Below are positions 12,470 through 25,104 of a stretch of DNA of 64,000 nt, one piece after another. Below the pieces are notes generated by a model. The model searched no databases. It saw nothing but the letters and a program-made list of their open reading frames with translations, and was not told the DNA's origin. Each line of letters starts with the position of its first letter. The stretch's first letter is position 1. The DNA comes from Galerina marginata (lineage: Eukaryota > Basidiomycota > Agaricomycetes > Agaricales > Galerinaceae): contig JAECYW010000003.1 in assembly GCA_023014335.1 (NCBI GenBank), positions 62,001 through 126,000 of the forward strand. The letters are read 5' to 3'. Both the position numbers and the translations under genes were made by a program.

Positions 12470-15400
12470 AGAGCCTCGTATTTTTACGCTGTATCGACTT
12501 CTTTTAAATAGTTTTTTGTCTTTCTAAGCGGAATTTTCTCATTTCACCTACGTTTTGGTAGCTAATGTCCATAGTGCACTGATCATATACTTATTTCATC
12601 ACCAAACGCTCGTCAGAGTCAATTCTCTTTTCGTATTTTGAAAAAAATGCATAGTACATAAGTAAGTATAACCGGCCTATCATGTATTGCAAATTAGTTA
12701 TCAGTGGAGGGGCAGTGGCGTCGATATGAACGGAGACGTCGGGAGTGGGCTATCTATCATGTCGCGCCACAATGCCAAAAAAAGAGTGCAATGCGATGTC
12801 GAAAACGCACGAACAGACTCAAGGCATCACCTGAGATTCCCCTTCCGCTAATTGTCATTCCGAGATAGCGTCAAGTAGGTAATGGCATTTCGTAAGTATG
12901 ATTTTGACCCGAAGAGAGTCTAGCCCACAAATAATTTTGGCCTTTGCGTGTGTAATTGACGAGGAATAAGATTCTGTGTCGCTGCGGAATGTCAAAAGGT
13001 CTGCCGCAAATTTTAATCTTATGTTATCTGGGCAAAAATACGAACCGGCAGGATACATAGTAGGACTAATTTTGGACGGTCACGAAATCACTTCTGCGCT
13101 CGAGGCAGGTTTCTGTGAGACTACACTGAGTCACTGTGAATATCCTGAACGGCATACTTGAAGAAGATTGGTTCGGCAGCCTAGTAGAGAGATACGGGTG
13201 TGAGGTTCGGTTTGAGTAGAAAGGAAAATAGATTTCTAACCCGGGACAGCCTGAGGGATCCGCGTGGAGTAATCAAGAAGACGAGGTTGCCGCGGGTTGA
13301 TCGTACTGCAATACCAAAAGCAACAGAGCAGGAATAGGCTGCATCAACGATGCCGCTGCGGACGCCCTTTCGGAAGGAAAACTCGTATATTCATACGACA
13401 ACGGATGAACGTGAATTGTCCAGGAATACCTGATATGTAATCAGCCATATTATTAGACCAGTCAGTGCCCGAACTACTCGAGGTGACCATGGTATAATCT
13501 GGCAAAAGAGATGGCCGAGCCAAGGATAGCCTGAAATCCAAATAGGTGGGCTAAAGTAAGGCTGAAACGCGGCCCAGGGACTTGAAACGGATGTATGCGT
13601 CGAAAATATACCTCTTCTCCCGAGATAGTTCTCAAATCGAGGTCAGATGTCCACTTAGGAGGCAAATTTAGGCGTGCGTGCTACAGGGTAGCTGTGCCCT
13701 TCATTGAGACGTGCAAAATTTAGCAACAAAAAGCGGAAATCCCCAGCGTGGTCACTTCGGCGTCCCGAAGGCAGAACGATCTTCCTTCCTTCATCTTGAA
13801 TTGCATATTTGTTGACTTGGAACAGCATAAATTGAAAGCCACGAAAAAACAGCGTGGATACACGGACTAGGCAATGCGACAAGCAATAGGGCGTGAAATT
13901 GCCGGTCCTCGGAAGTGCGATTACTATGAACGATTGATCCCTGTCAATCGGTCGAGGAACCACTGGATTCGCTGATCATCGATATACATTTTTGTGAATA
14001 TAATAAACCTAGAGTACGCAGTAGAGTCAGACGATCTGAAATTCTGAATTACTGAATTATCAACAGGATCCAAGTCATGACTCATGAACTACTGGCGCTG
14101 AGCAAAGAATTTCGAAGAACGCAAACCCGTAACCCTCGCGTAATGAATTTTCCTACCTGCGACCTAATGCTGATATTTTCTTTCCTAAGCTGTTCCCATT
14201 CTCTTCCAAAGGTTTCGGCATTTTCACCCAATGAACACACTTCACGCCTGTTTAACATTCTTCGCGTGCACGGGTATGATCATCTCCTGATAGTGTATTC
14301 AGTTATTTTCTGTAAGTTTTGAAAGACATTACATACGACTTTGCATCCAATAGAGTAGGCTGCCGAATGTCTGCATAGAGACGCGCACAGCACTGACCAA
14401 ACCATCCTTACAAAATAATTTCATTGGCCCATTCCAACTGGGGAGTTACCTTGAATATTGAAGATTAGAGATATATCATGCATTTCAACTGGTTAAATCT
14501 GATTATCTGTGGCCAGGATCCCACAAAATCACGCTTCCAGAAAAGGACATCAAAAAAGGGGCTGCCAACTACAGACGCGACGCGTTGTATGCGGTTATTT
14601 GAAACTCAGGTCATTGGCTTCCGTACCCTTGGATTTCTGCTAGCAAACGTGGCTGCCCGTCACCATGACCTCTCCGCTGTTTCTCAGATACTTCACGATT
14701 GCAATTGTCTATCTATGCACCCTGTCGCGAAATACCTGTAATCTAGGCCGCCTTGTCGTCTGAAAGGATTCTTCGGCTGTCGTCAGGAATGCAGTCTAGG
14801 GGTAGTAAAATGGAAAGTCGAACAAGGCAAGGTCAAGTGTTACGAATCGAGATTTTTTGGTCATGTGCTTTTACGACGAGTTGCTAATTGGATTTATTGT
14901 GCCAATCTCACGTCAATGCACCATCCCTTGAATCTTTACAAGGAGCGTTTAAATTCGAGGTTATAAAACCGAACAGGAATGACTGGTACCGTTGTACGTT
15001 TCCTCTCTCCTTTTCTCTGGAGGATCAAGGCTGACTTCTATTGTAATAGTACTCCTGTAATCAAGTTTGGGCCAAATCAGTCCCAAAGGAGGATACGAAC
15101 ATGCCTATCGACCGGATTTGTTTCGCGTCTTCCTACAATTCAACAAAAAAGCATCCCTTCTCTTAGCCACATTATTGATGGCGCCCAGCGTCATCTCTGT
15201 CGCGGCTCGCCGACCCCTTATCTCACGCAGTGAACTTTTTAACCAGGGAAGCGACAATCTGATACCACCTATAACGAGCGCATACGAAAGAGTGTTAAAA
15301 CCCGCTCTCACAATTGGCGTTAACTTTGTATGATCTCTTCGCTATCGTCTTTCTCTTCCTTTCGACCTCATGTATCCGCACTTATTCAGTAGCGATGTTG

Positions 15401-17700
15401 ACAGCAATAGGTCTTCCGCCTCTGTTGGTCCTAAAGCACGAATCCCGAGAACGACAAGAACGTTTTCAGTAAGCTGTTGATTGTCACCACGACAATTTTA
15501 ATGCTCGTAATCCTCAGCCACATGGGTATAGGCAGCGACGGGAGGGTATTAGTGCAACTGGCGGAAGCGAACTCTGGAATGCCTGACGTCGGTATGCCTC
15601 CTTTATCTTTCAGTAACTTCTTTGGGGACAAGTTTCTTACTCACTATTCAATAGGTTTACCCTAGACACGGAAGATCGACGCCTTCAGTTTCTAAATATG
15701 CCGAACGCGGTTATTTCTACAATACTTTTTATCTCACTTTTTCCAAGCTCCGCCGAAGCTCACTTGCGAGCCCGGATACGAGTCGTTGGGGCTGGTGAGC
15801 CTTGACTTCGTCTCTGCGCCCCAGTCGTCCAAAACCGAAATCCGCAATTTTCGTGTCAACCTGTTTGAAGTAGAGAGTACAAGTCGCCGCTTCCGAGGTT
15901 GTCAACCTTTATAGTGTCGTTGGCATTCACCCAGCCTGGACCCGGCCCATTCCACCTTGAATTGCTGTGAGAATCTCCTTCCGCCATTTCCAATTCATTG
16001 ACTGACTTTCGCTTAGCTGTAGTTCCTTATTTACAATCAGTATAAAGACTCAAGCCACCGTCGTCGTCCCTGACAGAGTCAATCTGTGGGATTGCAGTGA
16101 TGTCCGAGGACGAACGGAACGAAGGTTCTGCTGAGTTTTGTCTGCGAATCCAGTTATAGGTTTCTTCATATTTTCAAGTTGATGCGGTAGTTTTAATGAT
16201 CCTCCTTCTCAAAACGACGCACTCCTCCGGCTTTTGTTGTTGGTCCGTTCAACACTCAACTTGGATATTCTGATCTTATTTTAGGCTGCTGCTTTATCTA
16301 TAAACACGAGGACGTAGGATAGTCGCCGCTTCAAGACGTTTGATTTTCCATGGCTTATAATTACGGACGACTTTCTACTGGACCGTGACTAGAAGTCTAC
16401 GTAGATGTCGGCGGCATCTTCCCCCTACAATTCCGATAAATCTACTTCCTAGTTCTCGTTCAGTGCTTGCGACTCTAATCTCTTTCTCGTATATCTCTCG
16501 GTCACACGACGATGTCGTAAGCTACTAAGGCGTGAAATGTGGGTCTTTCGCACTAAATATTTGATATTTAGAATATTTCTTACCTACGTCTGGCCCGGAG
16601 ACTTTGGGCGCCTGTGAGATCGATTCCCAACTGCTATGAATTCCGCAGGGGAGCACCGGTTGAACAACTTAACGGAAGTGGTTGCGTTGAAATTTATATT
16701 CATCGATGTCTACATAAAGTATCAGTGCCGACCAGTACTCATTTCAGATATTCGACTTGAAAAATAATGACTGACGCTGTACTGTAGGTGGTGAAGCCGA
16801 GCCGACCTGTAAATTGATCTGGTTCAGATACCATCGTGGGCAGCGCGCCGGCTCTTTCCGTCGTTTCACACAATGCCAGTGCGCTCTGGTTCCTCCTCCG
16901 CTTGCCAGATCATCTCGCCAAAACTCACTGGGACCGAACCAACAAAGTTAGCCTAGATGTTTGTTGTGGCGCATGTCAAAAATGGGGGGAAGTTAATATA
17001 CTTAACGCGTTAGCTTTGGGCTCAATTATGAAACGTTAGCGTTAGCTGTTAGACAGCTTGACGAGGAATGGGTATGTGGCAATGTGCGGAGTGAAGTTGA
17101 TAGATAAAAATCCACCCGACGATTTGCGTGGCATAGTCCGCTCAGGTTAAAGTAATTCTCTAATAAATTTGAAGTGAGATAATCTCAAAAGCTGGGATTC
17201 ACAAATCAGGTGGAATACTGACAAGTGAGTAGATGTTCAGGGAAGGAAGATTGAAGGCCATAGCTCACCTAGGTTTTTTAGGCCTGCGGAGAGAGATATC
17301 CAAACACGCGGCACTGTAGGATCGACTGTGTCGAGCGCGCCTTCAAAAGTGAGTGCAGTAGTAAAGGCAGAATACATTGTAACAGGAAAAACCCGTTGGT
17401 CTAAAGCACTAAAAACTCCAGCGAGAGCAATCTGGTATTGAGCTTTACACTGGAATTTCTTGGGAATTTCCTTCCGTAGTCGAAAAAGACGGATAAGGTT
17501 CGTGTGAGTTTTCTCAAAGTTTTTGATCGCCATCGATCAATAGCCTGCTCGACACCCTCAGCGTTGATCAAGCGAGCTCAACCTCAGAAGTCCTGCGCAT
17601 TAACATAGCTCAGTGATGTACTCCCTCAAACTGTTCCTCCTACGCGCTGTTAACTTTGTCAACTCCAACTCGTCAAAGGCCCCAGCGATGGCTCCTCCTT
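12470..17700. other. Gene-poor region with weak exon-like segments
   Basis: No complete gene is supported. The most gene-like part is at 15120-15800 on the plus strand. It has a hydrophobic start (ASLLLATLLMAPSVISVAA), a segment reading LPPLLVLKHESRERQERF near 15415-15468 with good splice signals around it, and VLVQLAEANSGMPDV near 15550-15593. The phases of the obvious donors and acceptors do not agree, so this is either a decayed gene or a model I could not resolve. Short stretches near 16.85-16.93 kb resemble repeat family A. Confidence 0.35.
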
Positions 17701-17704
17701 TGAC

Positions 17705-19070
17705 GCTCTCGCTGCCCACTGCCCAGCCTCAATGTTCGTAGGCTAAGCCAACTTCCCATGTAGCTTCGATCGTTTCATTGGTGCCCGTTCTGTCCGCTAG
17801 AGATCTTCCTGCAATCCTACGTTGGAAGAAGCTATGATCTGACATTGGAAGAAGAGTTGTGGTTAGAGGACCTGGTGACGGATTTACCGTCTTTTGAGTT
17901 GCTTTTCCATCGTACTTGATGAGTCCTTCCTCCGTTTCTTGCTCGTTTGTGGCCTCAATTTTCTTAGGACCGCTAGATGACTTCCGTAGGAAACATTTTA
18001 TGGGGAGATCGACGTCGTAAGTCTCCCTCCTGCTATGAAGTTTGTTCCAGGTCACCGACCATGCTAACTTACCTCTCTTTGTCTAGTTTCGGTGTTTAAC
18101 GTCTAGCTCTGGAGACTGGCATTTGCATTGCTCTTGTTTACGCACCTCTCGTCCCACAATGCCATAATAACTTTATCCACCTGCATTTTGCGTCGTTTCC
18201 GGTTTCCTTTCACCCCTTGGGTGAGCGCTCAGAACGTTCACTTACTGTCGGCGTCCAAGCGCTATGATGCTTCAATGTTGCCGGCAAGTTTATTTCAGGT
18301 TCAGCTCAGTCTCTCCACCGTGCTCATCATCATTCCGCACTCTATAATTTACTACAGTACTTCTTTGCCACTCCGTCCGTCGACGTACCACCTGGCCGCC
18401 CATTCGACGTTCAGACGGAATTCCAGCTCCATATTTTGGTGCAGTCTTTCACCGCTGCACTAAGCCCTTTATATGGAAATGAAGACGTTCATGTTAACGA
18501 CGAGCAAGTAAAATTATAACGAAGATCCACAATTACGCTTACTTTTTGCCCTTTTTTTGGGGGACGGAGTGCCAATGCTACCACCCTTGTTGTTGGCACC
18601 AGGAGTTTCCATGTGGTATCACTGCCTTTTTACCCTGGCGAGTTTGATCTGACGACTTTTTCTTCATCTTCGTCGTCGATTTTCTTATCATTTCAACAGG
18701 ACGATCAGATCAGAAAACCGGTACACATAGTTCACTGGACTTTGCTTTTTTGTTTTCGACGGATCATACCCTCCTGTATGTTTTACCACGCCTTTTCAGT
18801 ACATCGCATTTTCTCATTTGATTCTTTGTCGCCTTTCAAGTTCACGGGTACCCGAAACATATTCGTATTCGCCTTGTTCGATCTTATCTCGATATTCCTC
18901 GGAATAAATTTCGTCAGCCGTAACTGCGTCTCCGAACCGACTGTAATCATGTTCTACGTTCTGACATTTCCACTAGCATTCAAGACAATGACCTTCAGGA
19001 AACGTTCACGTATTATTATCCTCGTTCGTGGCCTTTTACTGCCAGGTTGTAAACTTTTTCCATAGCGAAT
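17705..19070 (+). repeat. Repeat family A, copy 1
   Basis: Long degenerate interspersed repeat. Its left part (from CTCAATGTTCGTAGG near 17730) matches 25.11-25.66 kb with only scattered differences. From GCCGGCAAGTTTATTTCAG (near 18283) it matches the DNA right of the KDZ transposon (39.15 kb onward). This copy therefore shows what the site looked like before the KDZ insertion. Open frames inside are not conserved between copies and I do not call genes in it. The family could not be classified: no clear LTRs or terminal inverted repeats were seen. End points are approximate. Confidence 0.7.
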
Positions 19071-20145
19071 GTGAGTAGTACTGTGTATGTCTCAGCGTTG
19101 CTAATACTCTCTTCCTTAAGCTCTCCATCTATCATTTCTTGGTGGACGTTCAACTCTCCCATGTCAATCGTGCTACTTGACCCCATTCCTCGTGAGTTTT
19201 CTATTCCCTCTCCCGCTCCCTGAGGACCTCATGCAAGTGCTCTCGTAGATTTTTTTCGTGCTAATTTCCTTAACGACCCCACCGAGTATAGTTCAGACGG
19301 AAACATTAGCGGAGAAGGAATTTCTCCTGCATTCGTCTTATGAATCTCCACAATCCAAACCGATTCCGCCGTTGGGGAAAGACAAGCTTCCTCCCCACAG
19401 ACGCCCTTCAGTTGCTCGGTCCATCTCTTCTTTCGACGCCCCCTTCTGCGTCTTGACTCATGTACATCATGTCCTTAATGATCTCAACCACCCCACTTAC
19501 AGGCTTCAGCGCTGGTACGACTGGCATTTCTGGTTCTTACGACGACTACCAGACCCAGATACTCCCTGAATATTGCAGCGGGTGATCCATTATGATGTAA
19601 ACCTCCCTTTCTAGGAGTCTGGACGAACTTACTTATATTGGCCTGTTCGAAATCGGCATGAAGAGCATTTGGGAATATGGCGCGTCACGTCGGGTCATCG
19701 CATCAATCGTGCGGCATCCCCTGCCATCACTTCTGTCAATTCATACCCCAGCTCTTACCTCCCCACCGAGTCGCACGACCTAGGCATCTGCAGAACTAAC
19801 AGTCTCGCCGACGCTATTATCAATAACGCGAACGGAGTTCAATCGCGTGACTCCTACATTTCTCCGAAGTTGTGCATCCCAGCTTCTTGATACCCTCGCT
19901 GATCGACCTTTTGGGCTTATCTCCCACGATGCGCGTGAAGACTTCTTTCACATAAAGCGGCTGTAAAAATTGATCTCATCGGGCAGTTCTACTCCAAGGA
20001 TTTGGTTTCGATAATCATGTCAAGGAGAGGTCCGTATCAATTGAAGGCCGTTCCACTTATAAGCTACCCGTTGCGCCCAAAGTTTGGAATTCACCCCCGA
20101 GTTGGCGACTAATTCTTCAGGCTCTGCTTGATTTACCGCCCTACA
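19071..20145. other. Region upstream of the beta-trefoil gene, possible gene remnant
   Basis: Plus-strand frames at 19258-19569 and 19615-19790 have coding-like composition (for example SLDELTYIGLFEIGMKSIW). They are broken by stops and no consistent splice model was found. They may be an untranslated or decayed exon of a neighbouring gene. The promoter of the gene starting at 20146 must lie here. Confidence 0.3.
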
Positions 20146-22191
20146 ATGGCCCCTCTCCCCATACCTACTGCTGGTGTCCGATACCGAATTCAGAACGTCG
20201 AGTTGAGCACTTGTTTGGAGCGTAACTCGCTGGGTAATGTGGTCACGCTTCGTTGGCGCAATAATAGACCGGCGCAACTGGTATTGCATTGAGCTTTCAT
20301 AAGTTCCATTCGCTGGAGAGCCTAGTTTCATTGATAAACATGAACAGTGGACTTTTGACGCGGCCCCGAATGGGCTTTTCAGAATTATTAATGTGGCCGA
20401 TCAGAGTTATGTGTTGGAAGCAACCCCTCCGTCGCCGACGACGGGCCGCCGATTCATTCTAACCGCCCAACCACGCACAACTGCGACTACACAAGAGTGG
20501 AAAGTATTACCATCGGGCCGCGAAAGTTTTTAGTCCGTATCCGTTTGTTTCACGAAAGATCGACTAATCTTCCTTTGCAGTCTTCTTAACGATACAAATG
20601 TTGTGCTTCACCTTGACCTGGGTAATAATGCCGCTGTACGTCCAGGTTCAAATTTCCCAGCATTCGTGTTAACCCACATCAGGTACAGCCAATGCTCACT
20701 CAAGATAGTCGCATTCTGTCAGCCACTACGGGAAGTGATGTGTGTATCTCGCTCTGAATGTTCCTCCGTTCTGCTCAAATAGTGTCGAGCTCAGTTAAAC
20801 CGACCACCCTTCTCGCAAGGGCCCGAGGATCGATGGAATATCATTGAAGACTCACCTGCGACACTGCCGGATGGCACAGGAACGTATGTCATTCAGACAT
20901 TGAAAGGAGATGCGATCCAGTCCGCCGCTACACCGCTCGGCAAGGCTCAGCTATCTTTCAAGGTTTCGTATCTAGGGGAAGAACATAAAGTAATATGCTC
21001 TAGCTTATAATCGTGCGAGCCATTATTACTAACAAGAAATAGTGGGAAATTAGGGATCTGGGAAATGGGAAAGCTACCATCAGGAGTACCCTCATGGACG
21101 AATTCATCGACGCGCAGCAAGTTGGATCGTCGGTTGAGTGGACGCCTGTTCTTTCGAAAACAACGTCACCAGCGCAACCACCCAACTGGGACATCCGGAA
21201 ACTCGGGAATTCTTTGTTTTCGTGAGTCCATCCGTTGTCAAATGCAACAACGTATATTCTCTGATACCTCCTTATTCAATAGCATCACTGTCGACAAACT
21301 GATTCCACCGCAAACAAGACCAACACCTCTTGCCCTGACTGTCCTGAATGACGTTGTAAGTCATTCACAAGATACACTAGATTTGACAAGAGTTAAATTT
21401 GATGAAAATTCATCCCAGATTGTACTGAAGAAGGACATGGTAAGCGTTCAAATGGTCGAACACGGGTTAACCACCTCGCAAAAAATTGATTCTTTCATTA
21501 GGACGTGCAGACTCAGCACTGGTCCATTGTGCCGACAGATCTGGCATCATTCAAACCCCTTATTACAAAATCTCCAGTCGACCCGACTCTGAGCTTACCG
21601 GTAGGAGAGTATAAATTGCGCACTGCCGACTCGTTCGACGGACCTCTTCTCTATGCCTATATTGATTCTGGCGTGTTACAAGCCAGTACCTCGGACCCAG
21701 GTTACTACGTATGCATTTTGTTGAGCTTTAGGCATTCTTCTGCATCAATAACAAATTTCCCCAGTTTAAATTTGAGTTAGCGGGGGGAAATGACGGCACA
21801 GGGCTAGGAAATGTTTACATCTCTCAGTATTCCGGGGGCGTTCCCGGCTTTTTGTACGCATCTGGGATGGATGATGGTCTTGTCGCCCTGCACACGTTGT
21901 GGAAGAGAGATATTTGGCGTGTTCAAATATCGTCAGGTACAGACTCATATAGGCATGTATTTCCACAATATTTGTCCATCAAACCTGCTCACATTATCTA
22001 GTATCACACATGTTGAGACGTCGAAGCGTCTACTGTGCACCTATCCTGATCCTTACCGCAAAGACATAGCTAAAGTCAGATTTGGTTTTTTTCCCTTTGA
22101 TCTTTGACCATGCTGACCTGTTGGATAGATCGGAGTGCAGCTACCGAATGCCCCGCATACGAATCCGGGTTGGAATTTCATTCCCAAATAG
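20146..22191 (+). CDS. Beta-trefoil (ricin-B-like) repeat protein, 485 aa
   Basis: Predicted multi-repeat beta-trefoil protein, a fold mostly used for sugar or protein binding. Eleven exons: 20146-20280, 20348-20532, 20581-20635, 20683-20739, 20783-20962, 21043-21221, 21283-21439, 21502-21708, 21765-21931, 22002-22074 and 22129-22191. They give 485 aa in a consistent frame, ending in WNFIPK. The evidence is a series of Gly-x-Tyr/Phe-x-Ile-type strand starts (VRYRIQNV, GLFRIINV, GTYVIQT, GEYKLRT), each followed after 35-45 residues by an aromatic W turn (AQLW, TQEWKVLP, DRWNIIE, TQHWSIVP). This is the spacing of ricin-B-like domains. There is no signal peptide or membrane segment, so it is probably cytosolic, as are many mushroom lectins of this kind. 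No enzymatic domain is attached. Sugar specificity is unknown. Some exon borders have alternatives, notably the last three. Confidence 0.75.
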
Positions 22192-22906
22192 TAATTGTTA
22201 TGCATGTAGCTGTGAGGTTGACAAACCAATGTATTAAGTCTGTATTAAGTCTCAAAACCCCACGTTTCCGTCGTCGACATTACCCGTTGGACAGCTACTG
22301 CTGAAATAAATCTCGCTGAATCTCGCCAATCGATAACCCTGCTATGTACCATGCCTCGGAAAGCCAGCAGTTGATTAGCAAAGGGAAGCGGTACTTGGGA
22401 TAAAATTGTTTTAAACGATAACGTCACAGCAGAGATCAAGCCACAGTTCAAGAATTTGGAGGTCGTCAAGATACAGGGTGGGGCTGCGCACATATAGAGA
22501 ATAAGTATGAGTTTATTGGAGCTCTGGTTCCGTTCGCAAACAAAATTTTGAGACCGGAAAGAGTATAAACAAGCGCAGAATGGGTATTATACGATCCACT
22601 ATTTCCGTTCCTTTCAGGTCATATTTCTGGGCTATATTTGATACGACACGCTCCCCTTCAAAATTGGCCTATCTTTTCTTCTGCGTCCGGTGTGCCTGAG
22701 GTTCACGGCACATCGGATTCGTTTCGGCCCGCCCCATCAGCCAATCATAATCTTTTTGATGTCCGATCGGTGCCGGGATTCCCGTTGATCCGACACAAAC
22801 CAGAAACCGCCACCTTCGCTCGTCCGACACTCAAAGCCTGGAATTGCCTTTCTAAGAGTTTTAGATATGCTTCCCTTAATTATTCTAACATTATTTTGAC
22901 TACATA
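22192..22906. other. Intergenic region left of the Tc1/mariner element
   Basis: Holds the 3' side of the beta-trefoil gene and short open frames without motifs. A plus-strand frame at 22638-22960 has a coding-like look but runs into the transposon terminus and has no recognisable family. No gene is supported. Confidence 0.4.
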
Positions 22907-22932
22907 CAGTGGCGTGCAAAAAGAACGCACCA
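22907..22932 (+). repeat. Left 26-bp terminal inverted repeat of the Tc1/mariner element
   Basis: It matches 24856-24881 on the opposite strand without mismatch. The next base pairs differ, so 26 bp is the full perfect repeat. The outer dinucleotide is TA. Confidence 0.95.
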
Positions 22933-23187
22933 TGTCACGTTACCCGAATCAATTTCCTTAATTTGCTCGTTTTGAAAGCGGGAGTCAATCTCTTGCTTCT
23001 AAACTGTCATATAAGCACGTAGCAGCTTGTTCTTAGTAGGCCTGTCTAAAGATTAGCAAGATCTTGGTGATAACAAATTTTTACAAGCCCGGTGAGAAAC
23101 TGTCATATTTTGGAGAAAATAGTAGATCGAAAACGGGACTGGTAAATGACAAAGGCAAGGCAGAACTCCTTGGAAATATTTGTGCGA

Positions 23188-24249
23188 CTAGTACTTTGTC
23201 CAATACCCACGATTCCGTACCAGTGCATCGACACGACGAGGAATTGACGAGTATAATTTACGAATGTAATCGCGGCTGATACCTGCCCACTCCTCCTGCA
23301 AAGCATGCCATAACTCATCGAGATTTCGTGGTTTGATCTTGCGAGCGCGTAATTTGCGATCAAGATGGTCCCAGACTGGCTCAATAATGTTTTGGTCTGG
23401 CGAGGAAGGTGCCCACGGGAGTACTTGGATGCCATGGTCTGAGAACCATTGCTTGGCAAGCTTCGAGGTGTGCTTTGGATCGTTATCCTGTTGGAAGATA
23501 GCAGTTCGGGGTCGAATATTTCGGTCCTTGAGGGAGCCCAGGAATGATTCGGAGAGGATTTCAACGTATTGCTTTGCATTCATCCGCCCCACGATGCGAT
23601 GAAGCCGCCCTGGCCCATACCACGAAATGCAACCCCAAACCATAATGCTTCCTCCACCATGTTTTACCTCCTGTATGACGTTCCTCGGTAAAAATTCTTC
23701 TCCAACCCTTCTCCTACAGTACTTCTTGCCGTCTGATCCAAACAGGTTGAATTTGGATTCATCTGTATACCACACCTTCCGCCAAAAGAAATCGCGTCGA
23801 AGACGAAATGCAAGCGCCCAGTCCTTTCGCCCGCGAATATGCTTCTTCGACAACCACGGCTTCCGACGACGCAATCGTCCATGTAGACCCATGCGAATAA
23901 ACATTCGCCGCACTGTAGTCGCGTGTACTTCCGGAAATAGGGTACGCTGGACATCAGTTGCATCAGAGCACTCTCCCGAGGTAATTGACCGCTCAGCACG
24001 ACGTTCAGCATGGGGCGTTAGAAGCCTCGGACGTCCCGGTATTGGTGCATGAGAGTAGAAGTCAGGTTTTGGACCTTGTTTCTCTAGTCTGTGGTAACAC
24101 CTTGAGACGACGGTGTGATCGAGACCCAGTGTTTTGCCGATGTCGCGGAAACTGTGACCATCACGATAAGCACGGAATATATAGGCTTTCTTGGTTGGAG
24201 TACAGACAACCATAGAGAGAGAGCATGTAGTAAGTGGATGTGACTTCAA
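23188..24249 (-). CDS. Tc1/mariner transposase (DD34E)
   Basis: Cut-and-paste DNA transposase acting on the 26-bp ends of the element that contains it. It is a single 353-aa open frame without introns. An N-terminal helix-turn-helix region (about residues 18-55, including GHSFRDIGKTLGLDHTVVSR) is followed by a GRPR linker at 72-75, then a second DNA-binding region. The catalytic triad is visible: D163 (YTDESKF), D255 (QQDNDPKH) and E290 (IIEPVWDHL). There are 34 residues between the last two, the Tc1 spacing. HGGGSIMVWGCIS is another family hallmark. A later Met at codon 13 (MVVCTPTKK) is a plausible alternative start. The gene sits alone, opposite in direction to the beta-trefoil gene. No stop or frameshift is present, so the enzyme could be active. 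Confidence 0.95.
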   Translation of the reverse strand: MKSHPLTTCSLSMVVCTPTKKAYIFRAYRDGHSFRDIGKTLGLDHTVVSRCYHRLEKQGPKPDFYSHAPIPGRPRLLTPHAERRAERSITSGECSDATDVQRTLFPEVHATTVRRMFIRMGLHGRLRRRKPWLSKKHIRGRKDWALAFRLRRDFFWRKVWYTDESKFNLFGSDGKKYCRRRVGEEFLPRNVIQEVKHGGGSIMVWGCISWYGPGRLHRIVGRMNAKQYVEILSESFLGSLKDRNIRPRTAIFQQDNDPKHTSKLAKQWFSDHGIQVLPWAPSSPDQNIIEPVWDHLDRKLRARKIKPRNLDELWHALQEEWAGISRDYIRKLYSSIPRRVDALVRNRGYWTKY

Positions 24250-24855
24250 TATGGCTGATTTGAAGACAAGAAACGGAGCCGCATGCGAGAAACACGTTCA
24301 ACATGAGGAGCGTCAGGGCTCACTTTGATGGACACTGACCCTGATTTTGCACATTGTTGTCTGTATGAGCAAGAGACGAGGGGAACAACCAGGTGATACT
24401 GCAGTAGCAATCCAGAGAGAAGCAAGGGCTCATAGAATGCGCTTCACAAGCCCCGATCTTGCAATTGGTTGGTTGGTGAAAAGAGCACGACTCCCCTGTA
24501 AGTCCAAAAGTTGATCGTGAGAACGCTGCATCGGATATTTCACGACAACTCATCTTATCTCATTTTTTTTGCACTGTATAAACTATCGAACGAGAAGACA
24601 CAAGATTCCAAAATCTCCAACAGTTTTCTGTCGAAATCAGAATTTTAGGTAGTAATATTTATGCTGTTGTTCCTGACAAATTTCCCCCTTTCTCGGACTT
24701 TGTTGCTTTATCGATACAGTTGGGCTGTCATGGCCATTTCACAATAGACGCAAGATAGACTGGACAGCTACCTTTCCAGATATTCTACACAGAAAAACAC
24801 TGTCTCCCCTCATGTTTTTAAATGCGAGAACAAAAGTGTGCCTAATATTTTAGGG

Positions 24856-24881
24856 TGGTGCGTTCTTTTTGCACGCCACTG
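24856..24881 (-). repeat. Right 26-bp terminal inverted repeat of the Tc1/mariner element
   Basis: Exact inverted match to 22907-22932, followed by TA at 24882-24883. Confidence 0.95.
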
Positions 24882-25104
24882 TATGTACTATATAGACCTC
24901 AACCAACGCCAGCGAACTCGCATGTGCCCTTCGCCTCCTCGACCACTTGGGCCGGCGTTCGAAGGACTGATTGGGTAGAGCGGTAGCTGGAGTGGGTACG
25001 AGGAAGAGCACTTCGCGTTTTGTCCACGACCGCCCGCCGGCCTTCCCCTAACACCTGCAACGTCGACATCATACATCCTCCAGGCCTGACATGATTAGAC
25101 AGGC

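Larger units (their letters stand above)
22907..24881 (-). mobile_element. Complete Tc1/mariner transposon, 1975 bp
   Basis: The element is bounded by perfect 26-bp terminal inverted repeats that start CAGTGGCGTGCAAAAAG (22907-22932 and 24856-24881). Each is flanked by TA (22905-22906 and 24882-24883), the target duplication expected of the family. One uninterrupted transposase gene is inside on the minus strand. The intact gene, perfect ends and clean TA pair suggest a recent, potentially autonomous insertion. Confidence 0.95.
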
